Origin: JAAXVQ01 sp964604705
Lineage (GTDB): Bacteria; Oederibacteriota; JAAXVQ01
Assembly: GCA_964604705.1 (NCBI GenBank)
Contig: CAZSAP010000017.1
Coordinates: 4,660 to 68,659 of the forward strand
Reading direction: 5' to 3'
Length of the DNA stretch: 64,000 nt
Shown here: positions 9,522-17,726 of the stretch, piece after piece
Layout of the letters: every line of letters starts with the position of its first letter
How positions within the stretch are numbered: position 1 is the first letter of the stretch
Notes under the pieces: model-generated
Databases searched by the model: none
What the model was told of the DNA's origin: nothing
What the model saw: the letters and a program-made list of their open reading frames with translations, nothing else
Position numbers and translations under genes: made by a program

Positions 9522-9890
9522 TTACTTCACAAAATAGGCGGCAAACGGATTCGCAAAGAGCAGAATCAACGCCACGACCAACGCATAGATGGTGAGGGAC
9601 TCAATGAACCCCAAACCGATGATCAACAGCGTTTGGATGGTCCCGCTGGCCTCAGGCTGACGCGCCACGCCTTCCACGGCTTTGCTCACGGCAATGCCCT
9701 GACCCAAACCGCAACCCAACGCCGCCAGACCCAAGCCGATCGCACCGGCCAAGGCGCAGGCTGCAAAGAACCAGGTCGAATCCGCACCGGCGGTCTTGGC
9801 GACCTCCGCTGTACCTTCGGCCGCCGCCACCCCGGCTGTCATCATCACCAACGCCACGCTTCCTGCCCACTTGCTCAACATTTTTTTCAT
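9522..9890 (-). CDS. atpE: F1F0 ATP synthase c subunit with cleavable-looking N-terminal extension
   Basis: A 122-residue protein whose last 80 or so residues are the two-helix c subunit: a first helix with GLGQG (Gln64), the polar loop VARQPEASG, and a second helix with the ion-carrying glutamate in GFIESLTIYALVV (Glu97). The ATG at 9890 has a perfect AAGGAGG site; an upstream in-frame ATG is ignored. Residues 1-24 look like a signal peptide ending AVAAAEG-like, giving a longer subunit than the usual 75-90 residues. Ser98 next to Glu97 and Gln64 are features also found in sodium-binding rings, but the following position is Leu rather than Thr, so ion choice is open. Confidence 0.94.
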   Translation of the reverse strand: MKKMLSKWAGSVALVMMTAGVAAAEGTAEVAKTAGADSTWFFAACALAGAIGLGLAALGCGLGQGIAVSKAVEGVARQPEASGTIQTLLIIGLGFIESLTIYALVVALILLFANPFAAYFVK

Positions 9891-9977
9891 CGTACGACTA
9901 CCTCCTTGAAAATCGTTCACCGGTTCCGGGGCGAGCCCTTGCGAGCCTCACTGCTCGGTCGTGAGAACTTAGTGTAA

Positions 9978-10700
9978 CTAGTGCCCTTCGTGAGCCTGAA
10001 CCGCACCCCCGATATAGACCATGGCCAAAACCATAAACACGAACGCCTGAATCACGCTGACCAAAAGACCCAGCAAAATAATCAACGGGCGCAAGACAAT
10101 CGGCACCACGCTTAAACATTCCTGGATGATGTTCCCCGACGGCAAGAAAATCACGACCAGCAAGGCCAACACGCCCAATAAAATTTCTTTCGCCAAAATG
10201 TTGCCAAAAAGACGGAACGAGAGTGAGATCGGACGCGCCAATTCACCCATGATCTCAATAAAAAACATAAACGGCTTAAGCCAGTTGGGAACCGGTCCAA
10301 ACCACCGCTTAACGTATTTCCAAAGTCCCAGTTCTCGGATGCCAAAATAATGCGTGGAGACAAACACGATGAGGGCCAGTCCGGCCGTGGTGGAAAGACG
10401 GCTGGTGCTCGAGACCAGACCCGGAACCAAACCCATGAGGTTGGAGACCAAGATAAAAAAGAAAAGCATGGCAAAAAGGGGATAATACCGCGGTGCCGTG
10501 GGGCCCACCAGTTCGTCGGCAAACTGACAAATGATGCCCAACAGCCATTCAAAAAAATTCTGCAGTCCCTTGGGCACTTTGCTCATCCGGCGCGTACCCA
10601 ACCAGGACAAAACAAAAATAATGCCGACCGCCAACCAACTCATAATCAAGCTGATGTCTATGGGTAGATGGTATTCAATGCCTTCGGGAATCGCACTCAT
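9978..10700 (-). CDS. atpB: F1F0 ATP synthase a subunit
   Basis: A 240-residue membrane subunit with about five or six hydrophobic helices. The essential arginine lies in ISLSFRLFGNILA (Arg163), and the last helix is VSVIQAFVFMVLAMVYIGGA, both diagnostic. It forms the two ion half-channels against the c-ring. An AAAGGAAG site lies about 12 bases before the ATG, a somewhat long spacing. The gene follows the atpI-like gene by 7 bases. Confidence 0.96.
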   Translation of the reverse strand: MSAIPEGIEYHLPIDISLIMSWLAVGIIFVLSWLGTRRMSKVPKGLQNFFEWLLGIICQFADELVGPTAPRYYPLFAMLFFFILVSNLMGLVPGLVSSTSRLSTTAGLALIVFVSTHYFGIRELGLWKYVKRWFGPVPNWLKPFMFFIEIMGELARPISLSFRLFGNILAKEILLGVLALLVVIFLPSGNIIQECLSVVPIVLRPLIILLGLLVSVIQAFVFMVLAMVYIGGAVQAHEGH

Positions 10701-10707
10701 AACGCGT

Positions 10708-11067
10708 TTACTTCCTTTCAGTGGCGACCACCCGCTGCCAAACCGCAGTGGGTAATTGAATCAAAGTATATCCGATCAGCACGGCCCAAATCGAGAGCAC
10801 GGGAAATTTCAACACCAAGAAAAAAATCAAACCCACGGTCGCCAAGCGGGCCAAACTGTGTCCCAACAGCCCAAAGGGATTCTTGTTGCCTGCATTGGGG
10901 GTCAAGGTTTGCCGGACCGACCAGCGGATCCAAAAGAAAGCCCCCAGCCCAACCCCGGCACCCAGCCATAAACCCAAGCCCCAATTCCAGTGCCCCGTCA
11001 AACCGACCAGTGCGGGAACCACGGCAACGACCGAGAGCAACACACTCCAAAACACCTTCGACGTCAT
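10708..11067 (-). CDS. ATP synthase subunit I-like membrane protein
   Basis: A 119-residue protein with four predicted membrane helices (for example VFWSVLLSVVAVVPALVGL and LGLWLGAGVGLGAFFWI). Size, topology and position between atpZ-like and atpB genes match the ATP synthase I family, which helps c-ring assembly or ion supply. I chose the ATG at 11067, which overlaps the previous gene by 4 bases (ATGA). Sequence conservation in this family is low, so assignment rests mainly on context. Confidence 0.7.
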   Translation of the reverse strand: MTSKVFWSVLLSVVAVVPALVGLTGHWNWGLGLWLGAGVGLGAFFWIRWSVRQTLTPNAGNKNPFGLLGHSLARLATVGLIFFLVLKFPVLSIWAVLIGYTLIQLPTAVWQRVVATERK

Positions 11068-11285
11068 GGTTTCTTCTCTTTGCGCGGCAACATCCGCACG
11101 ACATGATAAAAACCCGATACAACCCCTAACCCCAAACCGACCAACATAAGCCACGGTTGTGTGTGCAGCACTCTGTCCAACCAAATCCCGAGCGCCGCTC
11201 CGATGAAAATACACGCGGCCAGCATGGCTCCGATCGAGCCTACCTGACCCAGCGCGATCCAAATCCCGTGTGGTTTTTCCGACAT
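11064..11285 (-). CDS. AtpZ/AtpI-type small ATP synthase operon protein
   Basis: A 73-residue protein with two membrane helices. The GSIGAMLAACIFIGAALGIWLD segment and the final GVVSGFYHVVRML are typical of the F0F1-ATPase gene1 (AtpZ) family, including the conserved GxxLD turn between helices. It starts 6 bases after the bifunctional-nuclease gene and overlaps the next gene by 4 bases. AtpZ/AtpI proteins have been linked to magnesium or calcium supply and to ring assembly; its role here is inferred from that family. Confidence 0.82.
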   Translation of the reverse strand: MSEKPHGIWIALGQVGSIGAMLAACIFIGAALGIWLDRVLHTQPWLMLVGLGLGVVSGFYHVVRMLPRKEKKP

Positions 11286-11291
11286 GGGGGA

Positions 11292-11765
11292 TTATCGGTT
11301 AAAATCTGCAGGCTTTAAGTCCTGGAAGAATTTTTTAAATTCAACTTTCTCTTTTTCATACTTCGACTTATCGGTAATGCTGGCTTCGATCACCACTTTT
11401 TCCGAAACAAAAATCGGACACTCGGCCCGCAATCCTAAAGCAATGGCATCGGAAGGCCGAGCGTCGATTTCCCATTCTTCCTTATCCCGGGCCAGAGTAA
11501 TCCGGGCATAAAACGTATTGTTTTGAATATTATGAATAAGTATGCGCTCAATACGCACACCCAGCGTCTCCAAAATGGACTTCAACAAGTCATGCGTCAT
11601 AGGACGCGGAACATTGATCTTCTCCAAAGCAATCAAAATGGCATCGGCTTCGTAGATGCCTATCCAAATCGGCAGATACCGTTTTTCTTCTGGATCGGTC
11701 AGGATGACCACAGGAATTTTAGAATTGGCGTCTACCGCCAAGCCTTTAACACGCATCTCAATCAT
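11292..11765 (-). CDS. bifunctional nuclease family protein (DUF151)
   Basis: A 157-residue protein covering the DUF151/BFN domain: PVVILTDPEEKRYLPIWIGIYEADAI near the start, then RPMTHDLLKSILETLG and the acidic IDARPSDAIALGLRAECPIFV motif. Members of the family have been reported to cleave DNA and RNA. The ATG at 11765 lies behind a GGGGGGAT ribosome site and 28 bases downstream of a well-formed promoter, which rules out the longer reading frame. It leads the atp operon, only 6 bases ahead of the first atp gene. This pairing may be coincidental transcriptional sharing. Confidence 0.86.
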   Translation of the reverse strand: MIEMRVKGLAVDANSKIPVVILTDPEEKRYLPIWIGIYEADAILIALEKINVPRPMTHDLLKSILETLGVRIERILIHNIQNNTFYARITLARDKEEWEIDARPSDAIALGLRAECPIFVSEKVVIEASITDKSKYEKEKVEFKKFFQDLKPADFNR

Positions 11766-11792
11766 GGGAGATCCCCCCTCAAAAATCGTCGG

Positions 11793-11821
11793 ATTATACA
11801 AAAATGTAACTTTACACACAA
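11793..11821 (-). promoter_or_regulatory. sigma70-type promoter for the nuclease-atp operon
   Basis: On the minus strand: -35 TTGTGT, a 17-base spacer, and a perfect -10 TATAAT. Transcription should start about 20 bases before the ATG at 11765. It is the best promoter seen ahead of the ATP synthase genes, which have no comparable signal inside the cluster. Confidence 0.7.
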
Positions 11822-11876
11822 GTACAATTCTTACTATTTTTAGTCTCGGCAACTCCTTGTTTTTCTCGATCGTTTT

Positions 11877-12434
11877 TTATTTTTTTTCAGCCTCCGTTAC
11901 AATCTCCACTTGAAACGTATATAATTCACATTCTGGTTGGAGCCAGGCATCGGCGGGCAAGCCGGCTTTACCCTCACACAGTTCGTTTAAAAACCGCTTT
12001 TTATCCCACCCGGTCTCACGTGCGACTTGAGGCAAAAACACCCCTGACTTTCCTCGGCATTGAATCATAACCCCGTCTTCACCCAAATGAATATGCTCCG
12101 CGGAAGCAACTTTAACCAACGGTGTCAGTACAGACACCTCCACTTCCAATCCCTCCAACTCATCGGGCCGAACCGGAACAAAACGGGGATCACGCAACGC
12201 GGCCGACTCGGCCATACGGATAACTGTCTCAGCCAAAGGCATGTACCCTTCAATCAGCCCAATGCATCCGCGCAGCCTATGGTTCCGCGTCAAGGTCACA
12301 AAAGCTCCACAGTGTTCGGCCAACGCCGGAGAAATCCCTTCCGGAACCTGCGGCAGGGGTTTGCGATGCACGGCTGCATGCAGTGACGCATGGACCAGTT
12401 CCAATATCTGTTTACGATCTTCACCAGAGAGCAT
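11877..12434 (-). CDS. amrA: AMMECR1 domain protein (AmmeMemoRadiSam protein A type)
   Basis: A 185-residue protein with the signature LRGCIGLIEG at about residues 54-63 preceded by GAFVTL, and the later RDPRFVPVRPDELEGLEVEVSVLTPL stretch, all characteristic of AMMECR1. In many bacteria it is associated with a Memo-like protein and a radical SAM enzyme, but neither is present here. The biochemical role is unknown. It sits between the CsgG-like lipoprotein gene and the atp operon, 111 bases before the nuclease start. Confidence 0.88.
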   Translation of the reverse strand: MLSGEDRKQILELVHASLHAAVHRKPLPQVPEGISPALAEHCGAFVTLTRNHRLRGCIGLIEGYMPLAETVIRMAESAALRDPRFVPVRPDELEGLEVEVSVLTPLVKVASAEHIHLGEDGVMIQCRGKSGVFLPQVARETGWDKKRFLNELCEGKAGLPADAWLQPECELYTFQVEIVTEAEKK

Positions 12435-12495
12435 ACGCGCACTCCTTGCCTACCTTGCGTCTTAGGTTGTGACACCGTTGGGACTACACCGGACT

Positions 12496-13125
12496 CTAAT
12501 ATTGCAGTTCTGTATGCGGATAAAACGCCTCAGCCAATTGCCGACCCAAATCGGTAATCACGTATTGCACCATCTCTTGATCGGTTTTCACGTTCAGCGC
12601 GCCTGTGCCTGCCGAGGTCCCCAAAAACGTGGAGTAACTGCTCTCTTCACGCCCACCCCAAAGGACTTTGCCGGTTTCGGTATCAATCAACCGAGCCGTC
12701 GCCGAGCCCGTGGCCACACGTTGGGCGTTGGCCGGAGTAGGCTGAATGTCGCCGACGGAAACGGAAATGCTCCCTGTCATAATCGCGCGCACGCCCAACA
12801 GCTTGCCCACGGCAATGGCCGATTCCGGATTTACCACGCGCTCACGTGAAAGGTTCTGTTCGCGCAACAAGGCATCAATCCGAGTACGCTCCACCACATC
12901 CATCGCCGGTGCATGCTTAAGCAGGTTCACCACCACTTCGTCGGCCACTTGATTGCCCACCGTGGACAAGAAGCTGTCGGTCTCAAACGGCAGAATCGCC
13001 ACCCGGTTGTACTTCGCCACATCCACCACCGGCTGCACCAACACCCGATGTGCGCAGCCTGTGCTGCCCAACCAAACCACACCCACCACGATCAAGCCCA
13101 AGCCGTTCCGCCATAGTTGTTGCAT
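12496..13125 (-). CDS. CsgG-like lipoprotein
   Basis: A 209-residue lipoprotein: signal peptide ending in the lipobox LGSTGC (Cys about residue 24). The body matches the CsgG-type assembly fold: YNRVAILPFETD, then ADEVVVNLLKHAPAMDVVERTRIDALLREQ, then AIAVGKLLGVRAIMTGSISV and ATARLIDTETGKVLWGG. The ATG at 13125 is preceded by AAGGAG, and is preferred over one five codons earlier. CsgG itself exports curli subunits, but many relatives are stand-alone outer-membrane lipoproteins of unknown function, and no curli genes are nearby. Confidence 0.8.
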   Translation of the reverse strand: MQQLWRNGLGLIVVGVVWLGSTGCAHRVLVQPVVDVAKYNRVAILPFETDSFLSTVGNQVADEVVVNLLKHAPAMDVVERTRIDALLREQNLSRERVVNPESAIAVGKLLGVRAIMTGSISVSVGDIQPTPANAQRVATGSATARLIDTETGKVLWGGREESSYSTFLGTSAGTGALNVKTDQEMVQYVITDLGRQLAEAFYPHTELQY

Positions 13126-13212
13126 GTCAAACTCCTTCATTCCTGTACTGGAGTAATTATAACACTGTTGGAAATAAAATGTTGATCACCCAGGGTAAAT
13201 TTTGGACGGGCG

Positions 13213-13226
13213 GCCACCTGGGTGGC
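13213..13226. other. short hairpin downstream of the metallo-hydrolase gene
   Basis: GCCACC/GGTGGC stem with a 2-base loop, 9 bases past the minus-strand stop at 13236. No T-run follows, so it is at most a weak terminator. Confidence 0.3.
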
Positions 13227-13235
13227 ACGTACGGC

Positions 13236-14012
13236 TTATCCCTCCGAAGGTTCCGGCAACATCAAGCGCAATCCATCGTACGCCAGGGTCACGCGTCGGG
13301 GCATGGTCGCTTGCGTCTGCTTGTACCCCAATAAATGACAGGTATGCGTGAAGTAGGTGTGACGGGCCTTGATCCGGCGCGCCTCGGCCAAGGCCTGCTC
13401 CACGGAAAAATGGGTTTCATGCGGTTGATACCGCAGTGCATCCAACACCAAAACATCCAAGTTCTGCAAATGCGCGTAGGTCGCCTCCGGAATCCGGGAT
13501 ACATCGGTAATGTAGGCAAAACTTCCCAGTCGATACCCGAAGACCCGCAATTTTCCGTGCCATACGGGAAGCGGCTCAACCTTAAGCGTCCCCAAATGAA
13601 AAGGACGAGTCACCGCCTTAAGATCCAAGCGGGGTTTGCCCCCGCCTTGCTGGGTGTTACGAAATGCGTAATCAAACCGTTCCCGCAGACGGGCCAACGC
13701 GGGTGCCGGGCCATAGATGGGAAAATGCTTGCCTGAACGCTCCGAAAAAATCCGCACATCGTCGAGTCCGCCGATGTGATCCGCATGGGCATGGGTCAAT
13801 AACATCGCATCCACATGGTGCACGCCCTGCGCCACGGCCTGGAGGCGGAACTCCGGTGCCACGTCAATCAACAGCGTCTGCCCGTGTGTCTCGATCACCA
13901 CCGAGGCGCGGGTACGCTTGTCCTTAGGGTCGCGGGAACGGCAGACCGCACAGGCGCACCCGATGACCGGTACGCCATGACTGGTGCCTGTGCCTAAGAA
14001 AGTGATTCGCAT
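13236..14012 (-). CDS. PhnP-like MBL-fold metallo-hydrolase
   Basis: A 258-residue metallo-beta-lactamase-fold hydrolase. The N-terminus ITFLGTGTSHGVPVIGCACAVC is the PhnP/YcbI-type start with the Cys pair of a structural metal site. The metal ligands lie in LLTHAHADHIGGLDD, and further histidines in PVWHGK and THTCHLLG complete the site. PhnP cleaves cyclic ribose phosphates in phosphonate use; other members act as phosphodiesterases. No phn genes are nearby, so the substrate is unknown. It is divergent from the barrel/TPR gene, which starts 178 bases away. Confidence 0.88.
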   Translation of the reverse strand: MRITFLGTGTSHGVPVIGCACAVCRSRDPKDKRTRASVVIETHGQTLLIDVAPEFRLQAVAQGVHHVDAMLLTHAHADHIGGLDDVRIFSERSGKHFPIYGPAPALARLRERFDYAFRNTQQGGGKPRLDLKAVTRPFHLGTLKVEPLPVWHGKLRVFGYRLGSFAYITDVSRIPEATYAHLQNLDVLVLDALRYQPHETHFSVEQALAEARRIKARHTYFTHTCHLLGYKQTQATMPRRVTLAYDGLRLMLPEPSEG

Positions 14013-14127
14013 GCACTCTGCTCCTTACCAAGTTTCCTTGTCCCTTTGGGGATTTGGGTATACTAGATCCTGAACGGCGGCTTGTAAATCATTTTCCACT
14101 ACACCGCTCTTTTTATTCAGGAAATCC

Positions 14128-14155
14128 TTGTCAAACACGATCCTTCTACTATATG
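14128..14155 (+). promoter_or_regulatory. candidate promoter for the barrel/TPR gene
   Basis: TTGTCA, 16-base spacer, TATATG, ending 35 bases before the chosen ATG at 14191. Reasonable but not perfect boxes. Confidence 0.45.
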
Positions 14156-14190
14156 TTACTGTTCATTTCGTACTGTGTCAAAGGAGTCGC

Positions 14191-15588
14191 ATGTCGCTTC
14201 GCAAGATTCTGGGTATCGCCGGGTTTGTGTGGGTATGGTCCGTTCCCGCAGTTTGGGCCTTTACCAGCACAACCGTGATCGGAACCAACGATTGGAGCCT
14301 CACGACCACCTTGGATGAAGCCTATGCCAGACATACCTACGATGAGGCGCAGGTTCATTACCGCGACACCACCTTGCACCATGACATCCTGGCATCCCTG
14401 CACTATGGGTTGACTCCCGGGTCGGAGCTATTCTTAACCACCCCTGTGATTTCCTTGGGTCAAGCAACCATCAACCATGAATCACCCGGACAAAAGCCGG
14501 CTTTTTTTAGTGTTGTCGGCGGGGGCGCGCGCATTCAGTGGCTGGAAGATTCCGGCACGACTCCCGCGTGTATTTTGGAGACCGAGCTTTCGGTCCCTAC
14601 CGGCCCGGCACGCTTCCGCGACTATGTGAATTACCTTGATCGCGGCGCTTCCCCACTTACCAGCGCCCGTCAACAAATGCTCCAGTTGACTGTCGGGGGT
14701 GTAACCAGCACCTACTTGGATCCTGTGGAGCTTCGTCTGGGGGTACATTATCTGACTCCAAGTCACACGACTTTTGACGTCAACGGCGTCCGACACGCCG
14801 TGGATTTTGGCCAAAGCCTCAAGGCCGATGCCGGCCTTAATGTGACTCTGGGAAAATCCCTCTCCGTGACCCTTCAAGGCGAATGCATTTCTACATCGGC
14901 CTCGGTCTGGCGGCGCAACGGGCAGAACATTTTAGATGTGCCGAACACCTCAACCGATGCCCTAAGTTTACAGACCCATGCCATGACCGGACTCTTTTTG
15001 CATCAAGCCCTGGAAGCCTACGTGGGTCCGGCCATCACGCTTTCGGCCCAACCCGGACTGGACATCACCCTCGCCTGCCAAGCCGGCGTTACGCCCGACT
15101 CGGACACACTCCGCGTACGCCTGGATGTGGTTAAACTTTTCAAGCATGTACGCTTCCAGCCGAAAAAACGCGCCTCGGGAAGCCAGCGACGTTCGGCCAA
15201 AGACACGCAGGCCCTTTCCCGCCGCCAACAATCCGATGAAATTCTGGCATTGTTGGATCAAGCCGACGAAGCACTTCATCGCGATGACCTCGCCGATGCG
15301 GTCGTGGCCTGGCGCGAGGTCTTGCGACGCAATTCCAAAAACGCACGGGCCTTGCGTGGATTCCGCGATTACCAAGATGAAATCTCCGACGCGGTCAAAC
15401 AACTCTATTTGGACGGCATGCAGGCCTACGTGCAAAACGACTACGCCGGCGCCATTGAGCAATGGCAGGAAGCCTTGCGTTACGCACCCAACGACGCCAA
15501 GGTGCAAAACTCCATTGCCCAAACCCAAAAAAAATTGGAAAGCATCCGTCAAATCAAGCGTCAGACACCCACACCGACCACACCTTAA
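14191..15588 (+). CDS. outer-membrane barrel-like protein with C-terminal TPR region
   Basis: A 465-residue exported protein. The start at 14191 has an AAAGGAG site and opens a signal peptide (ILGIAGFVWVWSVPAVWA). Residues about 25-330 are rich in alternating Tyr/Thr/Leu strands (for example SLHYGLTPGSELFLTTPVISL and KADAGLNVTLGKSLSVTLQGE), like a transporter-type barrel. From about residue 355 the sequence turns helical, with at least two TPR-like units (DEILALLDQADEALHRDDLADAVVAWREV and YLDGMQAYVQNDYAGAIEQWQEALRYAP) and a basic C-terminus. The N-terminal part has no family I recognise. A barrel with a periplasmic TPR tail is the working model. Confidence 0.65.
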   Translation: MSLRKILGIAGFVWVWSVPAVWAFTSTTVIGTNDWSLTTTLDEAYARHTYDEAQVHYRDTTLHHDILASLHYGLTPGSELFLTTPVISLGQATINHESPGQKPAFFSVVGGGARIQWLEDSGTTPACILETELSVPTGPARFRDYVNYLDRGASPLTSARQQMLQLTVGGVTSTYLDPVELRLGVHYLTPSHTTFDVNGVRHAVDFGQSLKADAGLNVTLGKSLSVTLQGECISTSASVWRRNGQNILDVPNTSTDALSLQTHAMTGLFLHQALEAYVGPAITLSAQPGLDITLACQAGVTPDSDTLRVRLDVVKLFKHVRFQPKKRASGSQRRSAKDTQALSRRQQSDEILALLDQADEALHRDDLADAVVAWREVLRRNSKNARALRGFRDYQDEISDAVKQLYLDGMQAYVQNDYAGAIEQWQEALRYAPNDAKVQNSIAQTQKKLESIRQIKRQTPTPTTP

Positions 15589-15654
15589 ATCGGCATCTCG
15601 CCTGGCCTGGGCTTGCCCTCATTCCGCGCATCCCTCTTCCCTACATTTTCCAGC

Positions 15655-15683
15655 TTGCATGCCAAGGATTTTTGCTCTATGGT
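15655..15683 (+). promoter_or_regulatory. candidate promoter for the PAP2-porin pair
   Basis: TTGCAT, exactly 17 bases, TATGGT, with the ATG 41 bases downstream at 15724. Good spacing and fair boxes. Confidence 0.55.
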
Positions 15684-15723
15684 AGTCCGAGTAAGCCCAA
15701 CTCCACGCGAAGGATCTCCGTCC

Positions 15724-16509
15724 ATGAAGTTTTGGTTTGTCCTACTTGGTCTGCTCGCCTGGCTGCCACTAAGCGCCTTGGCTGAAGAAAGCGTTCCGGT
15801 TCAGGGTAGCCCTTCGTTGTGGTCCAACATCGGAAACGAATGGATCGAGGTCGCTGAATCCCCCCTCGACGGAACCCTCACCGGTTACTTGGTGGCGGCG
15901 GGCCTGGGCGGGGCCTTGGCCGTAAGTCTGCAACACGACGTGACTTGGTATCGTGCAGTGCAGGATCGGCGCGACCCCACTCAGGACAAAATCATGCCGG
16001 TGGTCACGCTGTTGGGCGATGGTTGGTTTCATGTCGGCGCCGCGGCGGCGTTGTACCAATTCGGCGATACGCGTGAGCAGCAGGTCGCCGCCCAGTTGGT
16101 GGAAGGGCAGATCAACATTGCCCTGCTCTCCCTGGTCAGCAAATGGGCCTTCTCCGCCTCCCGTCCCAACGACGACGACACTCAGCGCCGTTGGTTCACC
16201 GGCACCCTGGGTGACTCCAGTTTTCCTTCCGGGCATTCCCTGACGGTCTTCTGCAGTGCCGCCATTCTCGGACATGCCTATCACGCCGAATGGGTGGCGT
16301 ATCCTCTGGCCGCGGCCGTGGCCTATTCGCGCGTCTACAACCAAAAACACTGGCCCTCCGATACTGTCGCCGGTGCCGGATTGGGTATGCTCATCGGCTA
16401 TGCCGTGGTCGCCTGGCATGAAGGCCTTGCGGAAAAAGATCCAGCCATCCGCTTCACAGCCGTGCCGTCTGATGACGGTGCCCAATTTCTCGTCACATGG
16501 TGCTACTAA
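15724..16509 (+). CDS. PAP2-family membrane phosphatase
   Basis: A 261-residue protein with a signal peptide or N-terminal helix (FWFVLLGLLAWLPLSALA). The three PAP2 motifs are present in order: KWAFSASRP, then SSFPSGHSL with the catalytic His, then SRVYNQKHWPSD with the nucleophilic His. The family removes phosphate from lipid phosphates such as phosphatidic acid or undecaprenyl pyrophosphate on the outer face of the inner membrane, or in the outer membrane. The gene ends TAATG, its stop overlapping the start of a porin gene by one base, so the two are translated together. Confidence 0.9.
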   Translation: MKFWFVLLGLLAWLPLSALAEESVPVQGSPSLWSNIGNEWIEVAESPLDGTLTGYLVAAGLGGALAVSLQHDVTWYRAVQDRRDPTQDKIMPVVTLLGDGWFHVGAAAALYQFGDTREQQVAAQLVEGQINIALLSLVSKWAFSASRPNDDDTQRRWFTGTLGDSSFPSGHSLTVFCSAAILGHAYHAEWVAYPLAAAVAYSRVYNQKHWPSDTVAGAGLGMLIGYAVVAWHEGLAEKDPAIRFTAVPSDDGAQFLVTWCY

Positions 16510-17726
16510 TGCGTCCCTTGCGCTGGACCCTACGGCCTTGGCTCCTGCTCGGATGCCTCGGGTTCCTACTTGGTTCCAACCTTCCTTGCGCGACCGCGGC
16601 GGCTACCCGTGATGAATTTTTATCGGTTTTCGATTTTTCCGGATACATCCAAGGACGATTCACGGCCCATGTCTATCAACCCGACTCTGCCCCCGGAGCC
16701 TTGAACACACTCACGCCCCCGGATCGCGCCGGAGGCGAAGCCACCACCCAAGCCTTGATCAAGCGCTTGGAGTTCAATCTCAACACCTCGCTGCCTTGGG
16801 AGCACTGGGGGCTAAAAACCACCACCACGGTGAATGGATCGCAAACCGCGTTCAAAGATATCTACGCCACCTATGCTCCGAACCGAACCTGGCTGGCAAA
16901 ACTCGGCCGCTTCCGTGTACCCTTTGGATTGGACCCACAATCGTCCTCGCGTGACATGGATACGGTCGAGCGTCCCATGATCTACAGTTATGGCAATTTC
17001 GGTTGGGTCGCTCCGCTGGGTTTTGATTTTGTCGGCGACCGAGATTACGGAGTCCGCTTGGATTGGACGCCGCCGCCAGGGTTTGCCAACTTCGCCCCGA
17101 TTCTGGAAACCGCTTGGGTCTGTGGCAATGGGCACGATGTAACCCTCCGACCCGGGTCTCAAATCATGGCCCGGCTCGCGGTGGCCAATCGCGTCCGCTT
17201 TGAAGAGCTGCGCAACGACGTGATCGCCGGTGTTTCCTATTCGTACGGAGCGAATCGCTTCAGCCGGCGTACCGAGGCCTATCTTCCGATCGGCCTCCCT
17301 GGCGATTTGGATCAAGCACCCGAACAAGCGGTCCAGGCTGATGATTTAGGCTCGCGAGGCGAAGTTCAAGTTTTAGGTGTGGATGTCTTGCTGCGCATGA
17401 ACAATTTGGTATTAAAAGGTGAAGCCTTGACCCGCAGGGTCAAGGGTTTCGATGCCCAGGGATACTACGCCACGGCCATTTTGGAGTTTGGCACCTTCGG
17501 TATCCCAGTGGATCTGGTCGCACGTTGGGAGGAGGCCATTTCCGGGTACGCCGATGGCATCCACCTTCCAAACCAGTGGTACCAAGGCATTACCGCAGGC
17601 TGTACTTGGCGCCCAGCAAAAACCTGGCGCATCCAAGCCAACTACCTGATGCTGAGTATCGACAATGTCCCGCATGGATTTCCCGGGGCCGATGTAGGTG
17701 TGTTGCAAGTAGAGTGGCTGTTCTAG
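16509..17726 (+). CDS. OprO/OprP-like porin
   Basis: A 405-residue barrel protein with a signal peptide (WLLLGCLGFLLGSNLPCATAA). The SGYIQGRFTAHVY start, the LGRFRVPFGLDPQSSSRD strand and the late LNQW-like IHLPNQWYQGITAGCTWRP stretch resemble phosphate-selective porins of the OprO/P family. I chose the ATG at 16509, which shares one base with the PAP2 stop. Coupling to a phosphatase suggests a periplasmic phosphate-release and uptake pair, but specificity is inference. The protein ends WLF, a typical barrel terminus. The first inverted-repeat element starts inside its stop codon. Confidence 0.72.
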   Translation: MRPLRWTLRPWLLLGCLGFLLGSNLPCATAAATRDEFLSVFDFSGYIQGRFTAHVYQPDSAPGALNTLTPPDRAGGEATTQALIKRLEFNLNTSLPWEHWGLKTTTTVNGSQTAFKDIYATYAPNRTWLAKLGRFRVPFGLDPQSSSRDMDTVERPMIYSYGNFGWVAPLGFDFVGDRDYGVRLDWTPPPGFANFAPILETAWVCGNGHDVTLRPGSQIMARLAVANRVRFEELRNDVIAGVSYSYGANRFSRRTEAYLPIGLPGDLDQAPEQAVQADDLGSRGEVQVLGVDVLLRMNNLVLKGEALTRRVKGFDAQGYYATAILEFGTFGIPVDLVARWEEAISGYADGIHLPNQWYQGITAGCTWRPAKTWRIQANYLMLSIDNVPHGFPGADVGVLQVEWLF

